DNA of 5,046 nucleotides from an uncultured Collinsella sp. (GTDB taxonomy: Bacteria > Actinomycetota > Coriobacteriia > Coriobacteriales > Coriobacteriaceae): assembly GCA_902464485.1 (NCBI GenBank), contig CABQJJ010000105.1, positions 1 through 5,046 of the forward strand. Reading direction: 5' to 3'. The notes under the pieces are model-generated. The model was not told the origin of the DNA, ran no database searches, and was given only the letters and a program-made list of their open reading frames with translations. Below, in pieces: positions 1-5,046 of this stretch (position 1 is the first letter of the stretch; every line of letters begins with the position of its first letter). The translations under genes and the position numbers were made by a program.

Positions 1-491
1 TGCCGCTGGCAGAGCTGATCGTGCATCCGCGCGTGCAAAAGGACCGCTATACGGGCTCGCCGCGCAAGGAGTTTTACGGCGAGACGTTGGAGCGGGCGCC
101 GTTTCCGGTGGCATACAACGGTGACATCTTTGATCTTGAGGACATGGACGCGCTGGTGGAGGCTTATCCCGGCACGCGCCATGTGATGTTGGGGCGTGGT
201 CTGCTCGCAAACCCCGCGCTGGCTCGCATGGTTAAGGGCGGTCCTGCTGCCACGTCCGCCGAGCTGCAGCGCTTTCACGACACGCTGTTTACGGCGTATG
301 CGGACGAGATTGGCGGCAACGCGGTTTTTCGCATGAAGGAGTGGTGGTTCTACGCCAAATGTGCCTTCGCCGATCCCGCCACCGTCCACAAGATCGTGCG
401 CAAGACCAAAAAGGTCGACGAATACCGCGCCGCTGTCGAGCGCGTCTTTCGCGAGCAGCCGCTCGCGCCTACCGCTCGTTTCCACGGATAA
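1..491 (+). CDS. tRNA-dihydrouridine synthase, C-terminal half (5' end outside window)
   Basis: The reading frame is open from position 3 and ends at TAA 489-491; the GTG at 21 is internal, not the start. About 162 residues of a family usually near 320 are present. Dus enzymes use FMN and NADPH to reduce uridine to dihydrouridine in the D-loop and nearby positions of tRNA, in the cytoplasm. Family signs seen in order: the LIVHPRVQKDRYTG stretch (the H-x-R...Y-x-G strand of the TIM barrel), FPVAYNGDIF (the conserved NGDI turn near the flavin phosphate), MLGRGLLANP (the GRG phosphate-binding loop), then a charged helical C-terminal domain with FRMKEWWFYAK. The catalytic Cys and the N-terminal barrel lie upstream and cannot be checked. 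The HPR-Q-KD-Y variant fits the DusB/C-like enzymes of Gram-positives, but I cannot assign the subfamily. It is probably unrelated in function to the downstream genes. Confidence 0.88.
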   Translation, partial: PLAELIVHPRVQKDRYTGSPRKEFYGETLERAPFPVAYNGDIFDLEDMDALVEAYPGTRHVMLGRGLLANPALARMVKGGPAATSAELQRFHDTLFTAYADEIGGNAVFRMKEWWFYAKCAFADPATVHKIVRKTKKVDEYRAAVERVFREQPLAPTARFHG

Positions 492-526
492 CTGATCTGT
501 AGGGGGACGAAGGAAGCAAATCGTCT

Positions 527-567
527 TGTTGGTGCCAACTCCCAGAGGCTTGGGGCTGGCACCAACA
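527..567 (+). terminator. long hairpin after the dus gene, possible terminator without U-tract
   Basis: Perfect 11-base arms TGTTGGTGCCA (527-537) and TGGCACCAACA (557-567) pair. Inside them a second short stem, CCCA (541-544) with TGGG (551-554), closes a 6-base loop. It starts 36 bases after the dus stop codon, the right place for a terminator, but no T-run follows. Just after it GCAAG-AAA-CTTGC (573-585) forms a second small hairpin. It may be a U-less terminator, an mRNA 3'-end stabiliser or a dispersed palindromic repeat; the sequence alone does not decide. Confidence 0.45.
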
Positions 568-589
568 GTTGTGCAAGAAACTTGCCAAA

Positions 590-632
590 AATGTGATGGT
601 ACTATGACTATTTAAAATATTTACAATGTGAT
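590..632 (+). repeat. direct repeat AATGTGAT, two copies 35 bases apart
   Basis: AATGTGAT occurs at 590-597 and again at 625-632, in the AT-rich stretch upstream of the beta-helix gene. The second copy overlaps the likely -35 element. The 35-base offset is more than three DNA helical turns, so two protein molecules could sit on similar faces. The repeat could be a regulator half-site or chance in AT-rich DNA. Confidence 0.35.
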
Positions 633-649
633 AACACTTGAGCTATATC
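620..649 (+). promoter_or_regulatory. candidate promoter for the two surface-protein genes
   Basis: TTTACA (620-625, 5 of 6 to the -35 consensus) is followed after 18 bases by TATATC (644-649, 4 of 6 to the -10 consensus). It lies in the only clearly AT-rich part of the window (about 586-650), which fits a promoter in a GC-rich genome. Transcription would begin near 655, leaving a leader of about 85 bases. An alternative -10, TACAAT at 622-627, has no good -35 partner. Confidence 0.4.
628..637. promoter_or_regulatory. imperfect dyad GTGATAACAC in the promoter spacer
   Basis: GTGATAACAC matches its own reverse complement at 8 of 10 positions and lies between the candidate -35 and -10. That is a typical repressor position. 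The regulator is unknown. Confidence 0.25.
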
Positions 650-664
650 CTGAAGCGTATTTCG

Positions 665-677
665 CTTATGCCATAAG
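665..677. promoter_or_regulatory. dyad CTTATG-C-CATAAG in the leader
   Basis: Perfect 6-base arms are separated by one base, about 10 bases downstream of the expected transcription start. The odd, tight spacing makes an RNA hairpin impossible without breaking the central pairs, so a DNA operator is the more natural reading. Chance is possible. Confidence 0.3.
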
Positions 678-700
678 AATAGTGGCGTAAGAAAGTTGTG

Positions 701-715
701 CCGGCGTTCTGCCGG
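701..715 (+). other. short GC hairpin in the leader of the beta-helix gene
   Basis: CCGGC (701-705) and GCCGG (711-715) form a 5-base-pair stem with a GTTCT loop, 11 bases before the ribosome binding site AAGGAAAGG (727-735). It leaves that site exposed, so it may protect the mRNA 5' end rather than block translation. Confidence 0.3.
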
Positions 716-741
716 GCTCGATACGAAAGGAAAGGCATTCC

Positions 742-2754
742 ATGAAAAAACGCTCCCATGCCGTTCTTGCGGTAACAGCAGGGCTTATGACATCCCTCTG
801 CTTTCTTGCACCTCAGGCTTTTGCGGATGACGGTTTTGCTTCTGTTTCCGAGCCTGCCGTTGAGGCGTCTTCGGTGAGCACGGTTGCCAAGCCCCAAGTC
901 GATGCCACGTCTGCGAACGAATCTGGCACGCCTGTCGCCTCTTCTGCCGAATCTGCTGCGACCACTCCCTCCTCGGCTCCTGTTGCCGCAAGTGCTTCTG
1001 CGGGCGCAAGGAACGGTGCTTCTGTCGCAGAGTTTAACGGGACCCAGTACGCGACCTTTGATGAAGCGCTTGCTGTTGCCAAGAAAACTGACGGCGCGAC
1101 CATCAAGCTCCTTGCCGATGCCGAGACTTCGGGCCTTGATTTGAACAAGGACCTCACCATCGACGGCAATGGCCACGCGCTGAAGTTCACCGACAAGGGC
1201 ATTGCCCTTCGGGGCCACGCGCTTGTGCTCAAGAACGTCAATGCAAGCATGGCCGGCGTTGGCTCCACTCCGTATACCGCCGAGTGGAAATGGATGTCTG
1301 TGTGCGCGAGCAAGGATGCCTCGCTCACGCTCGATGGCGCTACGCTTACCATGGATGGCACCGGTGCCGGTAACGTTCATGCCATCTATTTCTGCAGCAA
1401 TAACAAGCTTAACCTGAAGAATCGTTCTAACCTCACCATTGAGAACTACAAGCAGGACGCCCTTGAGTGGGATGGCGGCGACGGCGGCTACAACGTGAAT
1501 ATCGAGGGTGGCTCTACCTACACCTCCAATCACTGCCGTTCCGGTTTCACGGGCACCTTTGTCGTTACGGTCGACAACTCGAAGGTCAACGTTGTGAACT
1601 CGACCGGCAACGGTTCGAATGGTTCGCACTTTAATATCAAGAATGGCTCCGTGGTTGACTTCTCTGGTAACGGCTCTCACGGCCTTTCCGCCGGTAACCT
1701 CACCATCAATAGCTCTACGGTTACGGCCAGCAATAACGCTCTCACGGGCATCATTTTTACTGGCAAGGGCGAGTTCAAGAGCGCGAATGTTCAGATTTCC
1801 GGCACTAAGGGCACGAGCTACTGGAACGCTGGCATGCGTCTGATGAAGGCGAATGCAAGGCTCAATGTTGATGCTGCTTCTACAGTTTCCATTTCTGGCA
1901 ACAAAGTCACCGGCCTCTTCCTTGATTCCGGTGCGCAGGCTGCGTTCGCCGAGGGTTCCGGCCTTACCATTACGCGCAACGATGCTTCTCAGGAGAACTG
2001 CTCCACCAAGAAAGATACCGCTCAGATGGGTGGCGGCGTAGTCGTGCGCAACGGAGCCATCCTTACGCTTCCTGCTTCGGCGGTGATCGACAATAACAAC
2101 GCTGCTCTTGCTGGCGATGACCTCTATGTCGAGAAGGGCGGTACCATCTCCTTCGGCGCAACGCATAACAACATGCTTTCCGATTTTGAGGGCTGCGGTC
2201 ATGCGATCGATGGTTGGTATGTCGATGCAAAAGACTCTCGCTGGTCCGCTCATGGTGAGGCCAAATATGTGGAGGCCGCTCAACCTGGTACTTACGAGGC
2301 AAAAGAAGCCCCTGTTGCATTCAAGGCTGCCCATGGCCTGGTGAGCGTCGATTACCAGTATGTCGGTGAAGCCCCCGAGAAGGCAAAGTTGCCCGATGCC
2401 GATGAGGGCCTTGAGGTTGGTTCTGCGTATGCCGCCAAGGAGCAGAAGGCCGTCGATGGTTGGACGTTCGATGGTTGGTATACCGACGAGGACTGCACGG
2501 TCCTATGGAACGACGGCGATTCGCTGACGGGTTCGATGACGCTCTACGGTAAGTGGACGAAGAAGCCCGTTCAGCCGAGTGAAAAACCCAAGACGGAGAT
2601 TGCCAAGAAGACCAAGAGCACCAAGAGCACCAAGTCACTTCCTTCGACCGGTGATAAAAGCAGCGCCGTGATGACTGCCGCCCTCGCCGGTGTTGGCACT
2701 GCGGTGCTCGGCTTTGGTGAGGCGATTCGTCGCAGGGCCAATTCCAATAGGTAG
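742..2754 (+). CDS. LPSTG-anchored secreted beta-helix surface protein (putative adhesin)
   Basis: 670 residues, with ATG preceded by AAGGAAAGG at good spacing. Domains seen: a Sec signal peptide with KKR, a hydrophobic core and AFA before D29 (Cys20 has no lipobox); an Ala/Ser/Thr/Pro-rich stalk to about residue 93; a YATFDEAL segment (103-110) and LTIDGNG strand leading into an Asn/Gly/Ser-rich parallel beta-helix, about 115-475, with repeated short strands such as NLTINSSTV; a GWYVDAKDSRW module; a GWTFDGWYTD...LYGKW repeat of InlB/Listeria-Bacteroides type, about 534-605; a Lys/Thr/Ser linker; LPSTG at 633-637; a hydrophobic helix; and a RRR-containing tail. The tail is the sorting signal that sortase cleaves between T and G, linking the protein to peptidoglycan. 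No catalytic site of a polysaccharide lyase can be identified, so binding to host or glycan is inferred. Likely co-transcribed with the next gene. Confidence 0.87.
   Translation: MKKRSHAVLAVTAGLMTSLCFLAPQAFADDGFASVSEPAVEASSVSTVAKPQVDATSANESGTPVASSAESAATTPSSAPVAASASAGARNGASVAEFNGTQYATFDEALAVAKKTDGATIKLLADAETSGLDLNKDLTIDGNGHALKFTDKGIALRGHALVLKNVNASMAGVGSTPYTAEWKWMSVCASKDASLTLDGATLTMDGTGAGNVHAIYFCSNNKLNLKNRSNLTIENYKQDALEWDGGDGGYNVNIEGGSTYTSNHCRSGFTGTFVVTVDNSKVNVVNSTGNGSNGSHFNIKNGSVVDFSGNGSHGLSAGNLTINSSTVTASNNALTGIIFTGKGEFKSANVQISGTKGTSYWNAGMRLMKANARLNVDAASTVSISGNKVTGLFLDSGAQAAFAEGSGLTITRNDASQENCSTKKDTAQMGGGVVVRNGAILTLPASAVIDNNNAALAGDDLYVEKGGTISFGATHNNMLSDFEGCGHAIDGWYVDAKDSRWSAHGEAKYVEAAQPGTYEAKEAPVAFKAAHGLVSVDYQYVGEAPEKAKLPDADEGLEVGSAYAAKEQKAVDGWTFDGWYTDEDCTVLWNDGDSLTGSMTLYGKWTKKPVQPSEKPKTEIAKKTKSTKSTKSLPSTGDKSSAVMTAALAGVGTAVLGFGEAIRRRANSNR
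2611..2634 (+). repeat. 9-base tandem repeat coding for Thr-Lys-Ser
   Basis: ACCAAGAGC occurs twice in a row, then ACCAAG, giving TKS-TKS-TKS (residues 624-632; the last Ser uses TCA). It sits in the cell-wall-spanning linker directly before LPSTG. Because the unit is a multiple of three, copy-number changes would alter linker length without a frameshift. Confidence 0.7.
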
Positions 2755-2762
2755 TTGATGCG

Positions 2763-2803
2763 CCCCTAACCACGTATTTCATAACCGAACCTTACAGGGG
2801 GGA
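2763..2803 (+). promoter_or_regulatory. strong ribosome site of the second wall-protein gene, with possible masking stem
   Basis: AGGGGGGA (2796-2803) precedes the GTG start at 2810 by 6 bases and supports that start. CCCCTAA (2763-2769) can pair with it through CCCC/GGGG and TAA/TTA, with a two-base bulge and a loop of about 22 bases. This could hide the ribosome site. The ribosome site is solid; the masking stem is speculative. Confidence 0.4.
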
Positions 2804-2809
2804 ACACAA

Positions 2810-4030
2810 GTGAAGCACAGTCATAGCAGATTTATTGCTTTAGCGGTGGCCTTCGTTGCCGCCGTCGTCCTCGCGCTGCCGGTGACCGCGCTGGCCGGCG
2901 AGGCAGGTCAGTTCACGGCTTCCGCACCGCAGTCCGTTTCCTATAACGGCCAGGAGCACCACTTCAAGAGCACCGTCAAGGACAAGAACGGCAAGGAGCT
3001 CGTTGAGGGTACGGATTTCGTCCGCCGGTACTACTACACAGACCAGCGCAGCTGGAATCCCTCGAGCGAGACCGAGTGGAAGGATTCCGACGATGGAATG
3101 ACTGCCGCCGGCTTCGTGTGGGAGAACATTCACGGCATCGGCAAGTACGAGGACTACGCCGACAACTCAATTCGCCACAGCGTCTGGACGCAGTATCAGC
3201 TCAAAGTCCCGAACGTGACCATGCAGGAGGGCGAGGAAAAGCCCTCCCTCGCCGCCGACCTCAACGTGCTGAGCGGCAACCCCAACAACCCCCTCAACCT
3301 TTCCGACTTCATCCTCAGCTGCGATGCCGCCGAGAAGGCCAACTACGCGCCCGGTGAGTACGACATCACCGTCGCGACCGACCCTGAGAAGATTCCTGCG
3401 CCCTACACCAGCAACACCGCCAAAAACCGCACGGGCATCGGCAGCCTCGACTACGAGGGCTACCACTACTATCAGCTCGTCGGCGACGATACCTCCGGCT
3501 ACGTCCAGGTCCAAGTCATCCCCGGCACGCTCACCATCACCCCCGCTTACACCCAAGTAAACGTAACTGTCGCTTGGAAGGACTCCTCCAACAAGGACGG
3601 TATCCGCCCGAGCGCCGAGGACTTCGCCAAGTACCTCACGCTCACCGCTGACGGCGAGCCCACCGACGCGCAGGCCGTCATTGTGGAGAACGGCGACACC
3701 TACAACGTTGTCTTTGACAACGTCCGCAAGTACGCCTATGACGAGAACGGTGTCCGCCACGAGATCGCCTACCAGGTGACCCAGGCGAACATCGACGGCT
3801 ACACCACGGACAACGCGACCGTTGGCAACGAGGGAACCATCACGAACACCCACGAGATTGCTGCCGCCCCCGCCGAGAAGCCCTCAACCGAGAAGCCCGC
3901 TGCAAAGAAGACCTCTCGCAAGGCTCTTCCCCAGACCGGCGACCAGAGCGCGAACGCCCTCGCCATCGTCGCACTCGGCGCGACCGCCCTCGGCGCCGCC
4001 GTCGTCATGAAGAAGCGCAACGAGCTCTAG
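2810..4030 (+). CDS. LPQTG-anchored secreted protein with MBG-like and CnaB-like domains
   Basis: 406 residues from a GTG start. Seen: a signal peptide (KHSHSR, long hydrophobic core, ALA before G30); a region from about 41 with YNGQEHH and GKELVEGTDF, the style of MBG/Ig-like modules, closing with PGTLTITP (238-245); a CnaB-like beta-sandwich, about 250-349, with VAWKDSSNKDGIRP, a KYAYDENG segment, IAYQVTQANIDGY and TITNTHE; an EKPSTEKP wall linker; LPQTG at 373-377; a hydrophobic helix; and a KKRNEL tail. CnaB domains normally carry a Lys-Asn isopeptide bond helped by Glu. Here the Lys place reads V254 and the Glu place Q325, while N346 remains. No pilin motif is seen, so a wall-attached stalk or adhesin is the best reading. 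It follows the beta-helix gene by 55 bases and ends before a strong terminator. Codons are much more C-ending than in its neighbour. Confidence 0.86.
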   Translation: MKHSHSRFIALAVAFVAAVVLALPVTALAGEAGQFTASAPQSVSYNGQEHHFKSTVKDKNGKELVEGTDFVRRYYYTDQRSWNPSSETEWKDSDDGMTAAGFVWENIHGIGKYEDYADNSIRHSVWTQYQLKVPNVTMQEGEEKPSLAADLNVLSGNPNNPLNLSDFILSCDAAEKANYAPGEYDITVATDPEKIPAPYTSNTAKNRTGIGSLDYEGYHYYQLVGDDTSGYVQVQVIPGTLTITPAYTQVNVTVAWKDSSNKDGIRPSAEDFAKYLTLTADGEPTDAQAVIVENGDTYNVVFDNVRKYAYDENGVRHEIAYQVTQANIDGYTTDNATVGNEGTITNTHEIAAAPAEKPSTEKPAAKKTSRKALPQTGDQSANALAIVALGATALGAAVVMKKRNEL

Positions 4031-4055
4031 GCCGCGCACTTCTTGCCATTGAATG

Positions 4056-4090
4056 AAGCCCCGTCGGATATTCCGGCGGGGCTTTTCGTT
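4056..4090 (+). terminator. intrinsic terminator of the surface-protein unit
   Basis: AAGCCCCGTCGG (4056-4067) pairs with CCGGCGGGGCTT (4073-4084) over 12 base pairs with one G-T wobble and an ATATT loop; TTTTCGTT (4083-4090) provides the T-rich tail. It begins 26 bases after the stop codon of the LPQTG gene and separates it from the regulator. Confidence 0.93.
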
Positions 4091-4109
4091 ATGCGCAACC
4101 AACGATTGC

Positions 4110-4138
4110 TTGGCAGCCCGCGTACCCGCGGCCATACT
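4110..4138 (+). promoter_or_regulatory. promoter of the XRE-TipAS regulator
   Basis: TTGGCA (4110-4115, 5 of 6 to consensus) and CATACT (4133-4138, 4 of 6) are exactly 17 bases apart. The site lies just downstream of the preceding terminator and about 35 bases before the ATG. Transcription should start near 4145, giving a leader of about 30 bases. Confidence 0.6.
4118..4131. promoter_or_regulatory. dyad CCGCG-TACC-CGCGG inside the promoter spacer, candidate operator
   Basis: Perfect 5-base arms (4118-4122 and 4127-4131) around a 4-base centre lie wholly between -35 and -10. The same bases also read as a direct repeat of CCCGCG with an 8-base period. A dimeric XRE protein bound here would block RNA polymerase, so autorepression by the adjacent regulator is the simplest inference. 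GC-rich DNA makes such dyads less surprising. Confidence 0.4.
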
Positions 4139-4173
4139 TTAACCAGCGAACAAACCCGCAGGAAGGAGTCGTC

Positions 4174-4998
4174 ATGGCATTCGCAGACAAGCTCGTCGCC
4201 ATCCGCCGCGCGCACAATCTCACGCAGGAAGGCCTCGCCGCCAAGCTCTTCGTCACACGCCAAGCCGTCAGCCGCTGGGAGCGCGGCGAGGTCACACCGG
4301 GCATCGACATGATGAAGCTCATTGCCGCCGTAACCGGAGAACCGCTGTCCCACCTGCTCGAAATGCCCGAGCACTATTGCCAGAGCTGTGGCATGATACT
4401 CACGCCCGAGGACTGCGGCACCGATGCTGCGGACACCGCGACCGATCATTACTGCAAGTGGTGCTACGACCACGGCGAGTACACCTACGAGACCACGATG
4501 GAGGCGATGATCGAGGATTGTGCCCCGCGGCTGGCGCAAAACACCGGTATGTCGCTCGACGAAGCCGTCTCGCTCATGGGCGCCGTGCTGCCGCAACTGG
4601 AGCGCTGGCGCACCGTGCAGAAAAACGAGGAGCGCTACGGCGCCGAAGCCCGGAAGCGCTACGGAAACGAGGCGATCGACGCAGCAAACGAGGCGCTGCT
4701 GGACATGGACCCCGAGACATGGAACGACATGAAGGAACTTGAACACGCTGTTCTGGGTCAGCTTTCGATTGCCATGGGCATTGGCGACCCAGAGAGCAAC
4801 GAGGCCCGCAAACTTGTCGCAATGCACCGTCGGTGGATTGGCCTTAACTGGGGACACGAACCCCAAGACGAAGCATATCTGGGCCTCGCCCACGGCTATC
4901 TTGCCGACCAGCGCTTTATCGACTACTACGACAAGCCCTGCGGCACCGGAGCCACGGCGTTTCTGGTCCAAGCTATCGAGTCGTCGGCTCACGCATAG
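4174..4998 (+). CDS. XRE-family regulator with zinc ribbon and TipAS-type ligand-binding domain
   Basis: 274 residues from ATG 4174; AAGGAG five bases upstream decides the start. Three domains are seen. Residues 1-64 are an XRE helix-turn-helix, with LTQEGLA as helix 2 and TRQAVSRWERG as recognition helix. Residues 68-104 are a zinc ribbon with CQSCG (C69, C72), GTDAAD and YCKWC (C94, C97), like the stand-alone CQSCGM ribbon family. Residues about 125-274 are TipAS-like: EERYGAEARKRYG, HRRWIGLNW, GYLADQRFIDYYD and a final FLVQAI helix. TipAS domains bind thiopeptides and other drugs and usually follow a MerR DNA-binding domain, so an XRE partner is unusual. A cytoplasmic, ligand-responsive transcription factor is inferred; ligand and targets are unknown. 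No Cys occurs just before the GLAHGY segment, where I recall TipA having its drug-reactive Cys; C256 is the only Cys after residue 120. It has its own promoter with a candidate operator. Confidence 0.87.
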   Translation: MAFADKLVAIRRAHNLTQEGLAAKLFVTRQAVSRWERGEVTPGIDMMKLIAAVTGEPLSHLLEMPEHYCQSCGMILTPEDCGTDAADTATDHYCKWCYDHGEYTYETTMEAMIEDCAPRLAQNTGMSLDEAVSLMGAVLPQLERWRTVQKNEERYGAEARKRYGNEAIDAANEALLDMDPETWNDMKELEHAVLGQLSIAMGIGDPESNEARKLVAMHRRWIGLNWGHEPQDEAYLGLAHGYLADQRFIDYYDKPCGTGATAFLVQAIESSAHA

Positions 4999-5017
4999 AC
5001 CGCGGCGGCTTTGGGTA

Positions 5018-5045
5018 TTTCAATCGAAACCTCAACCGATTGGAG
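5018..5045 (+). other. inverted repeat after the regulator gene, cut by window edge
   Basis: CAATCG (5021-5026) and CGATTG (5037-5042) are perfect arms around a 10-base loop, extended by one A-T pair and two wobbles. It starts about 20 bases after the stop codon. It could be the base of a terminator whose T-run would lie outside the window, or an operator for the next gene. Confidence 0.25.
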
Positions 5046-5046
5046 A

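Noticed and set aside
350..565. A 71-codon minus-strand frame starting in the hairpin after dus.
   Set aside because: It overlaps the conserved dus C-terminus and has no ribosome site or recognisable sequence.
492..741. A small gene, riboswitch or tRNA in the gap.
   Set aside because: ATG codons there run into stops almost at once, and no cloverleaf or known riboswitch core is visible. CRISPR-like spaced repeats are also absent.
799..801. A lipoprotein reading of the first signal peptide, because of Cys20.
   Set aside because: The residues before it (M-T-S-L-C) do not form a lipobox; an AFA signal-peptidase I site lies further on.
643..2334. A 563-codon open frame on the minus strand, opposite the beta-helix gene.
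   Set aside because: Its codons line up exactly with the forward codons, so it stays open simply because the forward gene avoids TTA, CTA and TCA. The translation is Arg/Gly/Val-rich with no recognisable domain, and the forward gene has a signal peptide, domains and a sorting signal.
742..2754. An active pectate-lyase-type enzyme.
   Set aside because: The beta-helix fold is likely, but I see no recognisable catalytic or calcium-binding residue pattern; an adhesive role fits the stalk, the GWY modules and the wall anchor better.
3167..3853. A 228-codon minus-strand open frame opposite the LPQTG gene.
   Set aside because: It is a shadow of GC-rich coding DNA: a low-complexity Val/Gly/Asp translation with no family resemblance.
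2810..4030. A pilus locus (backbone pilin plus sortase).
   Set aside because: There is a CnaB-like domain and LPQTG, but no pilin Lys motif, no E-box that I can see and no sortase gene in the window.
4027..4992. A 321-codon minus-strand open frame opposite the regulator.
   Set aside because: The forward frame has three recognisable domains, a ribosome site and a promoter. The minus frame has none and would run through the terminator.

Overview
The window looks like chromosomal DNA from a high-GC, Gram-positive gut bacterium. A Collinsella-like member of the Coriobacteriia is my best guess. The reasons are the GC-rich coding sequence with strong AGGAGG-type ribosome sites, two sortase-anchored (LPxTG) surface proteins in a row, and the style of their modules (parallel beta-helix, GWYTD-type repeat, MBG-like and CnaB-like domains). 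The taxonomy is inference; no marker gene is complete here.

Layout, all on the + strand. (1) Positions 1-491 hold the C-terminal half of a tRNA-dihydrouridine synthase whose start lies outside the window. (2) Positions 492-741 are a gene-free 250-base gap. It has a long perfect-arm hairpin just after the dus gene, then an AT-rich promoter-like island with a direct repeat and small dyads, then a leader with a short GC hairpin. (3) Positions 742-2754 encode a 670-residue secreted beta-helix protein with an LPSTG wall anchor. (4) After a 55-base gap with no convincing terminator comes a second secreted wall protein, 2810-4030, with a GTG start and an LPQTG anchor. The two probably form one transcription unit that ends at a strong intrinsic terminator (4056-4090). 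(5) A separate promoter (TTGGCA-17-CATACT) with a dyad in its spacer drives 4174-4998, a three-domain regulator: XRE helix-turn-helix, then a CxxC/CxxC zinc ribbon, then a TipAS-type ligand-binding domain.

How the parts relate: the two surface proteins are likely adhesin or host-interface proteins, exported by Sec and attached to peptidoglycan by a housekeeping sortase encoded elsewhere. No sortase or pilin motif is seen here, so this does not look like a pilus locus. The regulator is a separate transcription unit and probably responds to a small molecule or antibiotic, possibly controlling itself or a gene beyond the right edge. The points most worth a second look are the XRE (rather than MerR) DNA-binding domain joined to TipAS, and the CnaB-like domain of the second wall protein, where two of the three residues needed for an internal isopeptide bond appear to be replaced.
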